Shown: positions 12,856-25,052, counted from the first letter of the stretch. The stretch: DNA of 64,000 nucleotides from Sepiola atlantica (GCA_963556195.1 OY744535.1:90320449-90384448), one strand, 5' to 3'. A program made the numbers and translations. The notes: generated by a model not told the origin, from the sequence alone.

Positions 12856-13827
12856 TATAGACACTATAAATGCTGAAAATATGTTTCATGATAAATTTTG
12901 TCATAAACAAATGCATGCTAATTATTATTATTAAATATCACTTGTCTGTAAGAGTAAAATGTTTGTGATAGTAATTGATTATTTTGGCAGTTTGCTATCC
13001 ACAAAAAGAAACCTTTCGATTTGTTGTTCTTAAAATCTCGATTACTTTTTAATAACATTCGTGAAATTAAAACCCACGTTCAGGTTTAATTGTGAAACTG
13101 ACATTTGTTAGACCTTATTAGTCATAGTTTAATTTAATCCTACCAAACAGATTCTAGGCTAAAAAAAAGGTAAATGGATATAAAAAGAATAATAAAAAGA
13201 ACTTCTCGTTTCTCAAGGCACATGAAGCATCCCAACCAGTGAACTTCGCACAGTGTTTAAGACAGACAGAATTTTCAAAAAATATCGATGTTATTTCTTC
13301 TTTTAAAATGCATTGAAAAAATAATCACTTTGGAATTTTGAAAGAAAAGAGAAACACAAAAATATGCAAAGAGAGACATCATATTTTTAAACCAATGTTT
13401 TAAAAATAACATTTTATCCTTTAAAGTGAAAAGCAAGGAATATAATATCGTGCTAAATTTGGCGCGTTGTTTGAATGATTATTTTGGTGACGACTGAGGA
13501 TAAGAAAATAATTACAGAGGGAAAATAAATAAATTGATTTTGTTCGTAGAATCTCTAAACATTTCGAACGTGATTAGACATCGCATGATTAATAGAATTA
13601 TTCGTCTCAAATATCTTGAATCGTTATTTTATATTCTCATTTTTATTGCCTTCATGGCATGATTCGGCTTGAGGAGCGTTCATTAAAACTCGAACTGAAG
13701 AAACGGTAGGAAGTTTATATTTATTTTTGTTGAAAGGATAGGAGTTTTAATTAATTTCTTGGCAATAATTTGCGTGCACAAAACGATTCCTGAAATATGT
13801 ACACAGAGATGATCGAATCCGCGAATC

Positions 13828-13828
<1 letters not shown>
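12856..13828. other. AT-rich DNA, nothing seen
   Basis: No feature recognised before the (TTA)n tract at the 3' end of retrotransposon relic A. Confidence 0.6.

Positions 13829-13888
<60 letters not shown>
13829..13888. repeat. (TTA)n tract at the 3' end of relic A
   Basis: About 60 bp of TTA repeat. Read on the minus strand it is (TAA)n directly after the 3' end of relic A, so it is either that element's tail or its target DNA. Confidence 0.9.
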
Positions 13889-14865
13889 TACACTCACGAG
13901 AAGTTATCACACAAGTTATCGTCAGTGATTGCCTACTGATAATAACCGGTGTTGTTTTCTGGAGTGTGAGTGACAACAAGCCTCTCCAGATTTGCAGTAC
14001 TATCCACCTGTTTTCGATAACTATTGTAAAGGACTCTGTGGTATTGCAGCTGCCGCTTACCATTGATCTGTCGTTGGCTACATCTATCAGTCTCCTCTGG
14101 GATCCGGGTGGCAATAAGCCTCCCCAAAATCCCAGCACCTTCCACACTCTTCCAGTGGAGATCGTGTTAGTGCCCTCCCTCTTCGGTCTTTCCATCCTCC
14201 TTAACCCCTCATGACTATTTCGTCATGGTATCAGCAATAGCTTGTGCCATCACTTTTGTTTTGGGGGCAGGAGAGGGCAGTCAGTTCATGAAGTTTCTTG
14301 CAGTTTCTGTTCCTTGGGTTCATGTGGTAGTGTTTTTCCTGTGGATTCGTGTTCTTCCTGTTGTAACATCCATGTGACTACCATTTGTATCTCATTCAAA
14401 AAATTTCTTCGAGGTTGCAGCTATTTTGTTCATATCCGTCTTTGGTATGATCTCACTGATCCCTTTGATTTCAATTTCTCCCAGTCTTTTTCCACCTTAT
14501 ATTTGGGGAATATTCCCATTTCGTATTATATTGAGTTTCTTTATGCTCTATATCCTTTTCAATTCTCTAGCAAATTCAGTGTATTTGCCTCGTTTTTCCG
14601 TCCCATTGATCTTCACTCTGTGGTCTGCTGGAACAGCTAAATCTACGACTTGGCAGGATTTTTCATTGTTGTTGACTATTATGAAATCTGGCTTTCTTGC
14701 TTGTATGAGTGTATCTGTTTGCACCTCAATGACAACGAGGATTTTGGGATTTTCGTTGTCCAGTATTGTTCATGGTTTATGTTTGAATCATTTTTCTATA
14801 TTTTTTATCCCAGTCAAGTGTTGCCCTCAAGCTGTCAGTTCTAAGATCTATGTTGCTATTGCTTA
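13889..14865 (-). pseudogene. Relic A: restriction-like endonuclease and 3' end
   Basis: The clearest open stretch on the minus strand runs from about 14719 to 14550. It contains QARKPDFIIV followed by QVVDLAVPADHRVK and YTEFARELKR, then a stop. These are the PD...D motif pair of the PD-(D/E)XK-type endonuclease and the helix after it, which in R2-like elements nicks the target DNA. Further 3' the frame is broken, but a trace of the C-terminal motif remains, VWKVLGFWGGLLPPG near 14150, as does the terminal segment shared with B and D. This is a pseudogene; family assignment is based on motif recall, not a search. Confidence 0.82.
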
Positions 14866-14909
14866 CTTAAAGACGATTAATAATTATGTCAGGGGTCTTG
14901 TACATTTTT

Positions 14910-16560
14910 AAACATTCATTTACCCATGGTTGAGGGATTTAGTCATATACTTTCTTGTAGTCAATCTATACCATTTATATGTTCTTATTGCTTCTTCTTA
15001 CCTCCTTAAGGATGTTTTGATCATGCGTCTCTTTTTCCCCCTTTTCGGCATCCGTTTTGTTCCTAGGGAAGCAGCCCACGATTGGTAGATGTTGTGATGT
15101 CGTTATTCCTGAAAGTAAGACAACAATACGAGCAAAAGGGGCAAAAAGGACACACACACGATGTTACTTGGTCAGTCGCTCGGTGCGTAAGAGAGAGAGA
15201 CACGTAAGCACTTATTATTTATATACATCAGAAATATACAAGGGAGATAATTACAGATTACAATAATTACAGAATGAACGGTGTAAGGGAAGTAATAAAG
15301 ATACTCTTATCTCGGATGTAAACATCGTTGTCGTTCCCAAAATGTACGATTAGATACTACAGTAGATTTGTTGTCTCAGGTGTGCTTCCATGATTTACCT
15401 CATACTTAGTAACAGGGTATTAGTCTGTTATTGCTTGGCATCGTTACTTTTTTTCTATTAGCGTTGCCCTTCCTTTTGTCATCAACTCTGGCACGTCTAT
15501 TTTTAGATACATTCTCTTAGTTTGTGCGCTAGCCTTTCATGTAGGGTTGTGATTTATTAAAACAAGTATGCATGTATTTCATCGTAGCCTGGTGCTTTCC
15601 AGTTTGTAATTTTCTTTAGAGTTTTCTTAATCATTTCTTTATTAATTTTTGTTTCTGTTCTCTCTTCAATTTCCTGTAATTCATCTTTCAGAAATTTCAG
15701 CTATTTGCCACTTTTGTTGTTTTCGAGGTTGTCCATATTTTGCTCCAGAAGTGTTTCGTCTCTGTCGGTTCCGAGTGGTCTTTTGTTTTTGTATCTCTGT
15801 TTATATTTTTATAAAACTAGCTTTCATAATTTTCAAATCTCCTGTTCTGTTTATACTTTTCAGCTTTGTATCAATACCGTCTCAGTTTGCCTTCCGTTAT
15901 TGCTATCTTTTGTTTGATTCTTCACGTTTCTTATTTGGTCTTTCCTTGCTAGTCAGATTTCAGCTTTTATATCGTTTCCTGTTCTATTTCATCCTCTTTA
16001 CGGTTTAAGTTTGCTGATCTCAGTTTCCATTCAGATTTCTCATCCAAGCTTTGTCGACTCATTCTTTTGGCCAGTCTTTTTCCTTTGTAGTTTCATACTT
16101 ATTGTAGTTGTTTAAGTTTGTAGTAGTATCTGCCAGAATGTACGCGAAGAGTATGTTTACTTTCTATGTTTCTAATTTTAATTTCTTTCGATCTTTGTTC
16201 CTTATAATGTGAGTTTTGTTTTGTTCTCGGTCATGAAGCGTGTGATGTTTCCCACTTCTCTTGCTTCTTTGTCGGTGATTTCTGTGATTTTGTAGTATTC
16301 AACCTCCTCGGTTTCACTGTTTATGTTTTGCCAGTCTTCTAGCTGGGGATTTTCGTCACGTGTTGTTTCTTGATCTGTTACGCCATTTATCTTTTGTTTA
16401 ATTTCCGTTAATTTCAGCTGCGAAAAACACCATCTCTTGAGAATCTGTCATGCTCGATCTGATATTCTTTGTTCTGTTGTATGGTGGTCAGTAGAAATGC
16501 TCCATAGATTTTAATCCGTTTCCGATAGCCTCTTTCTGTGAGGTGGTAGCTTCTGTAGTA
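14910..16560 (-). pseudogene. Relic A: RT N-terminal region
   Basis: Minus-strand blocks recognisable from the family include NWKAPGYDEIHAYLF near 15560-15605 (RT entry region), LPELMTKGRATLIEKK near 15455-15500, and PTETKHFWSKIW near 15720-15770. Upstream, around 16180-16430, lies an acidic stretch containing NINSETEEVEYYKITEITDK. In this family these regions precede the palm domain. Several stops and frame changes lie between the blocks. The palm with its catalytic aspartates is absent because of the deletion described for the whole element. Confidence 0.78.
15097..15361. mobile_element. 265-bp insertion in relic A with target-site duplication
   Basis: Comparison with relic B shows extra DNA between family-conserved positions of the RT region. 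It is flanked by GTAGATGTTGTG (15085-15096) and GTAGATTTGTTGT (15362-15374), a near-identical direct repeat of 12-13 bp, as expected of a target-site duplication. I see no terminal inverted repeats, no coding and no clear poly(A) or simple tail. A small retroposed sequence such as a SINE is possible, but no RNA polymerase III boxes are evident. Confidence 0.6.
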
Positions 16561-16828
16561 GCATTCCTTTACCAGTCTATTCTCTTATGTGGTCCATTTT
16601 GTTACTATATATTTTTTGTTTGTTCTTTTAACCATCGATTTCTTCTGAGTGTCACAGCTTATAACGTTATTATTTTGCATTATTCATGTTTTAATGTATG
16701 TGGCAACACCAGGGTCGGCTTAGTAAACATGCGATGCTGTCACAGGGATAGTGTTTATCTCTCAGTTTATTAGAGACACGATGCACTATCACACATGAAG
16801 GGGCATTTACGACTAAGAAGAAAACAAT

Positions 16829-16880
16829 TATATATATATATATATATATTCATTTAATGAATTTCACACCAAACTACATG

Positions 16881-16940
<60 letters not shown>
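16829..16940. repeat. (TA)n, (TC)n, (TA)n cluster
   Basis: TA repeat at 16829-16849, TC repeat at 16881-16898, then TA repeat to 16940. They lie upstream of relic A on its own strand. Confidence 0.92.
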
Positions 16941-16943
<3 letters not shown>

Positions 16944-17097
16944 AATATTTATATACGTAAGTATTGACCTATTTTAACCTACATACGCCAGCGTTTCAAG
17001 CGTTTGTAATCATCACTGTAAGAGATGATAATTTCAGATAATGGCAAGATTTACACCCAGTTACAGCATTAGGTCTTTACTAATTCTTATTTGTAAT

Positions 17098-17143
17098 TGT
17101 CTGTATGGGAGGTAATGTATATACATTACCTCCCATACAGACA
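17098..17143. repeat. Perfect 46-bp palindrome
   Basis: Arms of 23 bp with no spacer, centred between 17120 and 17121. The left arm reads TGTCTGTATGGGAGGTAATG before TAT. Symmetry ends abruptly on both sides. Confidence 0.95.
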
Positions 17144-20100
17144 GTTATGTGTCCATAAATAGATCGAACGGAATGGTTGTTCTGTTGTCAACTAAGTTGT
17201 CAAGTGTATCTGGGACGTAACTTGTTTATGTGCTGAGCCCATAATTGACTCCCGACTTGAACATCATACAGGAATTGCCCATTTATTTTTCGGATGATTT
17301 CCGGTACCCAGTCTGGCCTGTATAATTAACATATGCATGCATACAGGTATGATGAAGTTTAAAACTATCAATTCAACCATGCTACTTCTATTATCTGTCC
17401 TCACTCATTCTCTCACCCAATTACTCTCTGATTTCTTTTCAACTCGATCAGACAGTCGCTAACCACTTTACATCTCAAAGATCTTGACCGCTGCAGTCAA
17501 TATAAGGAAGTTACAGACTACGTACGAAGGTGCATGATACGAAACTACGTGGGCCTAGAATTAGGCCAGGTGATCGTAAAAGTCAAATTTACGTTAATTG
17601 CGAGACAAGACTTACGGAGTGAACCCATTCAAGAAAAAGATGGTTGAATCGACAAAGTGTCTTGTAGCTAACCAGAACATGGCGAAGGCTAGTAAATCTT
17701 ATTCAAGGAGAATGCCTCCATGGTTGTTCACAGCTACATGACTATTATCCTAAGAAATAAAACAGCTTATAATTGCTATTTTTGCACGTTATTCTGAAAG
17801 ATAAAATCACAACCTCCACCGTCTCCGAAAACCAGGAAAATGGCGAGTTTCGCCAGATAGAATTAGTGGAGTTGTGTACTATTTTATGAACTATACTGAA
17901 TCTACAAAATCAGCAAAAAACAAAATTGAAAAATGTAAAAAACAGAAGGCAAACGAGACATCGAAAACAAACAAATGATCACATGACGAAAAATATGGAA
18001 ACAAGACAAACACAAGAAATATGTAATTGAAACACGTAAACTTGTAACATTTGTTGATTAAAACGGATTTTATTTTTGGTAAGCATTTGAAGTTAGTATT
18101 TATACTAACCTTAATACAAACAGTTCACATAATGTTTATTCTATGTTACATGTGTAAATGTTCAATTCCTACTATACTGTGTTTTCTAATATTTATTTTG
18201 AATAAATAAAAATAAAATATGTTCCACCTTTTGTAAATGTAATAAAAATTACATTTACTCTTCAAGTGGAATTTTCTATTTTTTTTGTTTTCGTTTTTGT
18301 CTATCAATGTGTAGAAATTTTCTGTCTCAAATTGTCGATTCTTTTTCGAATACTTTATTTGTTCTTTGTCGTTGATTAACGTGTTGCTTGTCATAATACG
18401 CCTTTCCTTCAATTCTGCTCTCTACTTCACATATGACAATCACATCAAATCAAAGCGATAGCATGAACTCTTATTGTATTTGTAGTCTGCTAAATAATAT
18501 TATTGAGTTGTTTTCTCGTATTCCTAGACATATCAAATTATCTTAATTTATCCGTTTATAATTTACAAAATGTCAGTAGGTTTATTTTAAGATAACGTTT
18601 GAAACTAAGTGAACTGTTCTTTTAGTTCTGGTGAAAGCAATATTCGCCTTTGAAATGGCATTTTCAATTTGATTAATCTAATTGTATTTGTTTCTTCTTT
18701 CTATGGCGGCTTTGTGTTTCTGAAATCTGCTTTACACAGCCGGAATAATTTCATTTTATCAAAGTCAAGTCTTCAAGGTCTATATGGAGCTTAAGAGAGA
18801 ATTAAGAGTTTTTAACCCCCAGTCTAGATTAAATACGACAGATTTCCACCATTTTAGAAATATCTAAAATAATAGCACTTAAATCAAGTATTCTATGTTC
18901 AGGCAGCCAAATCATTCCTAATTACATTTCCGTATAAACATTAAATGCACCGATCTCTTTGTGAACAACATATTTCTGATTATAGACCATAGCCTTTTAA
19001 TATCAATCCTGGTGCTGGTAATTTATTGGCAATAATATTTCTAAACTTATTCTAAAAATTATTTCAAAATTTCTATTTAAATATGTTGAACAAATTGATT
19101 AACGTGGATAAATAGCTATTTATTTCCGTTTAAACAATGGTAAAACTGTATCTATGCATTTTTACAAACTATCTGATAAACTATTTATATTTACACGTAT
19201 ATTTATATTCTCATCGCTTTCTTAGTAAGATTTAGCACGAGTTCATAGATTAACAATAGCGACAAACGCTATATAATACAACGCTTATTAATGTGTGTAC
19301 GTATATTACAACCTCACCATCAATATCTTATATATCAAGTAAAACAAGTCGCCCATCTCATTTCTGTGACTTCGTGAACAAATTCAAATGAAGAATTATG
19401 CTTCTTATGCGTCTGAGTCGCTTTTTGAAACGCAATTTCTTCCGAATGTGTTCATATATTAGCCACTCAGTCGTTCTTCTTTATTCGGCTCTTCATTTCA
19501 GCGCGGAAGCAGTAATGAGTCTTCAATTTTAAACTCAGAACACCGTAAAATAAATATGTCCTAAATTGCATATTAAACTGACTTTCACATCAGTTTGTAT
19601 TAATCAGTCCGTCAATCAGCAATTACCCGACCAATAAAAAAAATCTTCCACATCAAAAATAATACACACATACAATTATTTTCTTTACCGTAAAGTTCTT
19701 AGAATATATATAACAACATGTCAAATATAAATGTTTGTTTTAAGCTCAGTTTTAATAAAATATTACGCATTATATTTCACTATCGATTGTAATTCCTATG
19801 CGCTTATTTGTTTTTACTTACTGAAATTATCACCGGTCAGCGTTGATTCACGGTCGCATGTAAGTGCGCTACCCTGACAGACGAGTCTCCCGTATGTAAC
19901 GTTTAACGTTTCTTCTTATGAATACTGCTTGGACAACATGCTTGATTTGCAAAGTATGTTTAATCATTATACAATAGTACTTTCCTTCCAACGTTTATGC
20001 ATTTCTTGGACAACTAATTTCTATTTATTTTCAATTTAAATCGCAAAAAAAATTTGAAATCAATTATAATTCAAATCAAAAACTGTTATAGAATAAAATA

Positions 20101-20527
20101 TCCGTTCTCTTTTTTGCTGAAGTCTCATGAAATAATACTAATAAGATATTTCATTTACTAATATTCTATTTTCTATTAAATATCACTTTTATTCCAGTGT
20201 TTAACCCTTTTTCCCTAAAATATTTATAAAATACCTAACGTAAATACGTTGGTGCGAGGATACTGTTTCGTAGCATTGATAATAGCCCCAACCAAGAATA
20301 CACACATAAATGAACCAGCAACATTTCTGAAAATTGTTGGAATATCAAAATACATATAAATACAAAATAGTCACAATGATCTATATTACATGTTAGAATA
20401 AAATTACAAAAAAGTTAAACATATAGAATTCTAAGAAATACATTTTAAAGGCAAATTAAAAAAAAAAATTCATGACATTTCTCCAGACCATATTGTGTTG
20501 CACCAACTATAGAATTACATACAGTTA

Positions 20528-20530
<3 letters not shown>
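17144..20530. other. Unique DNA, no gene seen
   Basis: About 3.4 kb. The part at 17200-17830 is less AT-rich than the rest and could be a diverged repeat, but no frame is recognisable. The 88-codon minus frame at 18146-18412 is Lys/Asn/Tyr-rich and unsupported. Confidence 0.5.

Positions 20531-20614
<84 letters not shown>
20531..20614. repeat. (TTA)n tract at the 3' end of relic B
   Basis: About 28 uninterrupted TTA units. On the minus strand it is (TAA)n directly following relic B. Confidence 0.95.
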
Positions 20615-20659
20615 GTACTCAAAAGAAGTTCTTACACAGGCAGGAATCAGTGACTGCTC

Positions 20660-21670
20660 ACTGATAATCACCAGTGATGTTCCATATAATCTGAGTGACA
20701 ACAAGTCTCCCCAGATTTCCAGTGCTCTCCACCTCTTTCGATAACTACTACAGATGTATTTGCGTAATCACAACAGACGCTTACCTTTGATTTCTCATTG
20801 GTAAGGATCATTTGCCTCCTCTGAGATTTGGATGGCAGTAATCCTCCCCAATGCTCCAGTGATCTCCGCACTTTTCCAGCTGAAGTCTGCTTAGTGCCAT
20901 TCTTTCCTCAGTCTTTCCATCTTCCGTGAACATTAACGACTGTTTTGTGTGGTATCGGCCGGCCTCGTGCCATCACTTTGGTGGGGGGTACTTTATGAAA
21001 TGTTTTGCTATTTCTGTTTCTTGAGTTCTTGTGGTGCTCTATACGTGATTTTGTTTTCTCCCTATTGCACTTTGCATGTGATTGGTTAGTCTTCGTAGCT
21101 TATATGGAAAGGTTTCAGCATTCATAAGATGTCAGCTGTTTTTTTCATTGCCGTCCGTTGTATGGTCTCAGTCTTCCATTTGATTCCAAATTCTCTCCGA
21201 TTTTTTCCAGGTTCTTCGGAACTGTTCTTAGTGCTCCTACGATTATTTACTTTCTTAATAGTCCCTTTCAATTCTCTGGCAAGTTCTGTGTATTTGCTTC
21301 GTTTTTCCGTCTTCACTTTGTGGCTGCTGGAACGGCGAAGTCTACATTTTGCAAGATTTTTTACTATTGTCGATTATAATAACATCAGGTCTCCTTACTT
21401 GTATTAGTTTATCTGTTTGTATATCCAGGCCCCAGAGGATTTTGTGTTTCGTTTTCCAGTACTGTTTCTGGTTTATGTCTGTATCATTTGTCTGCGTATT
21501 CGAAATTCAATTGTTTGCACAGTTACCAGTTTACTGCTTTCCCCACACACTTATGTTTGTTATTTTATTTTTAGGGGGCGAGTTTGCTACATTCATTTAT
21601 TATATAATTTACTGGTTCGTCTTTGTTCACACAGTCTGCATTTACTGTTTTCCTGGGTTTTATCTATTTT
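20660..21670 (-). pseudogene. Relic B: zinc knuckle, endonuclease and 3' end
   Basis: The zinc-knuckle start KIDKTQENSKCRLC lies near 21628-21672, and ECSKLA follows after a broken stretch. The endonuclease motif RRPD is at about 21384-21395, and the second acidic motif VDFAVPA near 21330-21350 sits in another frame because of an apparent one-base loss after SCKM. The C-terminal block KYTELARELKG (about 21270-21300) and a final segment ending near 20660 complete it. A and D share the terminal part. Decayed, but with all endonuclease landmarks visible. Confidence 0.83.
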
Positions 21671-22227
21671 ATCTTTGATGTATTTTGCCCTAATCGGATT
21701 GTTCTGTGCAGCCATCAGTAAAGATTCCGTTTCTCTGTTCAAGTTGTCTTTTTCTTAGCCATGCCCAGCTATCTTTGTTGGTTTCTTATATTGTCAGTCT
21801 TGTAGTCCATGTAGTTGCTTTTCTTCACACTTTTTTTTTACTTGTCTTTTTCTTTCTGGTCTCCGTGCTTCTCGAGTTGCTTCTTGGAATGGTGTCTCTT
21901 GCTTCGGTTATTAGCCTTTCCGTGTTCTAAGTTATGTATTACTCCAGCTCTTTTTTTAGTCTTCCACACACTATTCTACACTTACCAATCCTCTTCTCCG
22001 TTTCTTTTTATGTAGAGTCTGTCCGTATCGACTTTAGAGTGTAGAGCATTGTGCATGGTCATTAATTATCTAGTCCTCTGGTCAAGGTGCCTCAGTTCTT
22101 CTTTAGTCCAACCTATGAATGGTCCAGAGTATCTTATTAGCGATACTGTCAAGGTGTGTATTCGTGTGATTAGGTTTTACTATATTCTTGCTATATAATT
22201 TCGTTTCTAAAAGTGTTCTTGTTATTC

Positions 22228-22680
22228 TTAAATATTCTTTTCCAATTTTCTCTTTGATTTCTGTAGATTGATGGTGTCTGCTTCCAGAACTCCTAAATAC
22301 CTGTAACTATCGTCTAGCACCCTCATCTCCTCTTGATTAGGGAGTGTCATGCCCTCTGTTGTCTCCAGTTTTCCTCTTATCATTTCTAGTAGTATACACT
22401 TTTCTATTCCGAACTCCATTTGAATGGCCTGACTGAAGATTCTGTTTGTATTTATCAGCTTTTCGAGTGACTTTTTGCTTTTGTGCAAATAGCTTTAGGT
22501 CGTCTATGTACATCAGGTGTTTGACTTTTAGTTCAGTGTCTGTAAACTTGTATCCAGCATACCCATTTTCTGAGTATGTTGTTGAGCGGCATCATAGCTA
22601 TTATAAACAGAAGTGTTGATAGGGAGTATGATTGAAAAAAGCCTCTCTGCATTTATATCGCAGTAAAGTGTCAGTTCTAG
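22228..22680 (-). pseudogene. Relic B: reverse transcriptase palm and thumb
   Basis: The block KHLMYIDDLKLFA on the minus strand holds the RT active-site motif, with both aspartates of YIDD intact at 22499-22510. A frameshift just after it moves the reading frame into the 22228-22488 block, which contains IQMEFGIEKC, LETTEGMTLPNQEEM and YRYLGVLEAD, typical of the region after the palm in this family. The preceding block reads QSYSLSTLLF where the family has a QGDSLSP-like motif. The enzyme would copy element RNA at the nicked target; this copy is inactive. Confidence 0.85.
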
Positions 22681-23484
22681 TCTCCATGTTTCCATTACTT
22701 TATTGATAAGATTAATACTCCTGCCATGGTTGATGGATTTTGTCGTAAGCTTTTTTTATAGTTAATCCATGCTATAGATATGTTTTTTTCTTCTGCTTCT
22801 TACCTCTTTAAAGACCATTTGATCTATATATAGCTGATTGTGTGCCCCTCTTTTCCTTTTTCGGCATTATTTTTGTTCTTCGGGGATTACTATCCATGAT
22901 TGTTTAGGGATTGGTAGATTTGTTCTCTAAGTTGTGCCGTCAGGATTTTCCACATTGTTGGTAAACAGGTTATTGGTCAGTAGTTGCTTGAGATCGTTCT
23001 GTTTTTCGCATTTTTTTGTATTAGCGCTTTTCTTATTTTAGTCATGCATTCTAGTATGTGTGTTTTGTGGATACATCCTCTCAGTTTCTGCGCTCGCTTT
23101 CATGTAGGGTCGTGGATGTTTTAAACTAGTATACATGTATTCCATCGAGGCCTGCTCTTTTCCAGTTTGCCACTTTCTTCATGGTTGCTTTAATGCTTCT
23201 TCTTCAATTTCATGTAGTTCATCTTTTATGTTTTTTAGCCACTTGACATTTTTGTTGTGTTTTTTATGTTTTCCCCATATCTGGCCCAGGAAGTGTTTCG
23301 TCATTGTCGGGGCCGGTTTTTCTGTTGTAATTCGTTTTTCGTTTACGTTTTTGTAAAACTGGCTTTCATTGTTTTCAAAGGTCTTGTTCTGTTTTTACTG
23401 ATCAGATTTGTATCTATATTATCTCAGTCTTCCGTTCTATTGCTGCTATTTTTTGTTTAAATACTTCATGTTTTTTATTCAGTC

Positions 23485-23485
<1 letters not shown>

Positions 23486-23517
<32 letters not shown>
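23486..23517. repeat. (TTA)n tract between relics B and C
   Basis: About 32 bp of TTA repeat. On the minus strand it follows relic C as its (TAA)n tail and directly precedes the truncated 5' end of relic B. Confidence 0.92.
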
Positions 23518-24300
23518 TCATTGTAGTGTGAATTGTAAGAATTACTGTTGTCTTGTAAATCTGTTTAAACCATTTATGATGGATTTTTCTTTATTGTTCC
23601 AAGCGTTTTAATTACAACGGAATCACTTTTACCTCTTTACATTTCCATAGTCTAACTAAGTCCCATTTTAGATCTTGATATTTTTTTTTCGTGGACTTTC
23701 TCTTGCACTCTCGTATCGAAGGGGTATGCTTTATTAATGGTTATACGCAAGTGCGTTTTGTTTTGTTTAGAAAGATTTAGTCGGGTTCAGTCAAGAAACT
23801 TATCAGTCTGTATGCGCATGGTCCAAATCAGTTTAACATTGTCGTTCTCCTACATCACTTCCGGCGCATGCTCACACCACTTGTCATTGTTGTCCAATTC
23901 ATAAAGTGTGCATATATTCCAGTGTAGTAACTGAGCGACTTTGTCGTGCCTCCATTTTTTATACTGGTCATTTAGATACAATATTCACTAAGGTTTCCTC
24001 CTTTTCATTACACAATCGGCATATCGATAAGTCTGCACTTTTGTCAATGAAATGTTTGATGCACCTAGTTCGCGTGGCTTGTTCTTGGGCTGGCATTAAG
24101 CTGCTCTCGGTATATCTTTTAGATGACCAACCAATTCAAGCTGTCATTATCTCTAAATTTAGTATTCTTAAAAAATACCGTGTAGTTTCTTTCCAAACTA
24201 TTTTAACGCTTTCTCTTCTAACTATTGATTCTTTTCCACTCGAGTTCTTAGTATTGTTTCTCTTTTCACCTCACGAAGAAGAATGTCATTAATCTCAAAA
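23518..24300 (-). pseudogene. Relic C: zinc knuckle and endonuclease of a related RLE element
   Basis: On the minus strand I read DKSADLSICRLCNEKEETL (about 23995-24055) and, after a gap, HDKVAQLLHWNICTLYELD and NDNVKLIWTMRIQTDKFLD (about 23780-23950). These match the zinc-knuckle and linker layout of R2/R4/Hero-like proteins. Farther 3' comes DTRVQEKVHEKKYQDLKWDL and VKVIPL, the endonuclease C-terminal helix, ending in (TAA)n. The sequence differs clearly from A, B and D, so it is a sister family. The PD motif itself is degraded (TRLNLS). Single stops interrupt otherwise well-kept stretches. Confidence 0.82.
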
Positions 24301-24309
24301 ATATATTTA

Positions 24310-25052
24310 TATAGACAACCTTCTTCTATATTCACAACATCTTGTCAGCGATTGCTCAGTGAAGATAGTCGGTGGTGTTCCCTTGAGTCTGAATGACAAA
24401 AAGTTTCCCCAGATTTCCAGTACTCTCCACCTCTTTTCTATAACCATTCCAAATCACTTTATTTTATCGCCGTAGACGCTTTCTATTGATTTCTTGCTAG
24501 TAACAACCATTGGCATCCTCTGGGATTTGGGTGCCAATAAGCCTCCCCAAGGTGCCAGTACTCTCCGCACTATTCCAGTTAATGCTCTCTCTCCTCGGTC
24601 CTCACATCCTCCTTGACTTTTCACGACTATTTTGTGTGGTATCAGACGAAGCTGGTGACACAACTTTGAGAGGAGGGACGGGCGGTTTATGAAATTTCTT
24701 GCAGTTTTTGTGTCTTAGGTTAATGTAGTGGTCTCCCCCTGTAGATTTTCTTTTATTTATTGTAACTTCCATGTGAATGATTACTACGAACGCTGATGCT
24801 GGTTGGTTTCCGCATTCAAGGATTTTCCTTAGGATTGCAGCTGTTTTCATCAATGCCGCCCTTTGTATGGTCTCAGCGATCCTATTTATTCAAATTTCTC
24901 CCAGTCTTTTTTCCAGTTTTTTGGGACTGTTCCTAGTGCCATTACGATTATTGGTATTATATTGACTTTTTCATGCTCCATATACCTTTCAATTCTCTGG
25001 CAAGTTTCGTGTATTTGAATCGCTTTGCCGTCTCCTTGATTTTCACTCATGA

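Larger units (their letters stand above)
13889..16780 (-). mobile_element. RLE-type non-LTR retrotransposon relic A (R2/R4/Hero-like)
   Basis: Read 5' to 3' on the minus strand this holds the region N-terminal to the RT, the first RT blocks, then, after a large deletion, the restriction-like endonuclease and C-terminal region, and finally (TAA)n. The order RT then endonuclease then simple-repeat tail is that of the RLE-bearing clades. Against relic B, the segment equivalent to B 21545-22705 is missing; the junction is near 14870-14910. That segment carries the RT active site, thumb and zinc knuckle, so A cannot encode a working protein. A separate 265-bp insertion interrupts it at 15097-15361. 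The 5' boundary near 16780 is approximate. Assignment to the RLE group is firm; the exact clade is inferred. Confidence 0.85.
20615..23485 (-). mobile_element. RLE-type non-LTR retrotransposon relic B
   Basis: The most complete copy of this family here. In minus-strand order it keeps the RT entry region (about 23150-23350), motif RGFFQSYSLSTLLFIIA (about 22580-22650), the palm active site YIDD (22499-22510), the thumb region (22228-22488), a linker, the zinc-knuckle start KCRLC (about 21628-21641), the endonuclease motif VRRPDVIIID (about 21370-21400), and the C-terminal ETIQRTAMKKTADIL (21122-21170). Its 5' end lies directly against another (TTA)n tract, the tail of relic C, and its 3' end against (TTA)n. 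Frameshifts and stops run throughout. It is the best reference for reconstructing where the other relics are broken. Confidence 0.88.

Noticed and set aside
14242..14911. Plus-strand frames of 132 and 161 codons (also 15649-16008, 21349-21758 and 23906-24292)
   Set aside because: They are the antisense of minus-strand retrotransposon coding regions, whose motifs are on the other strand.
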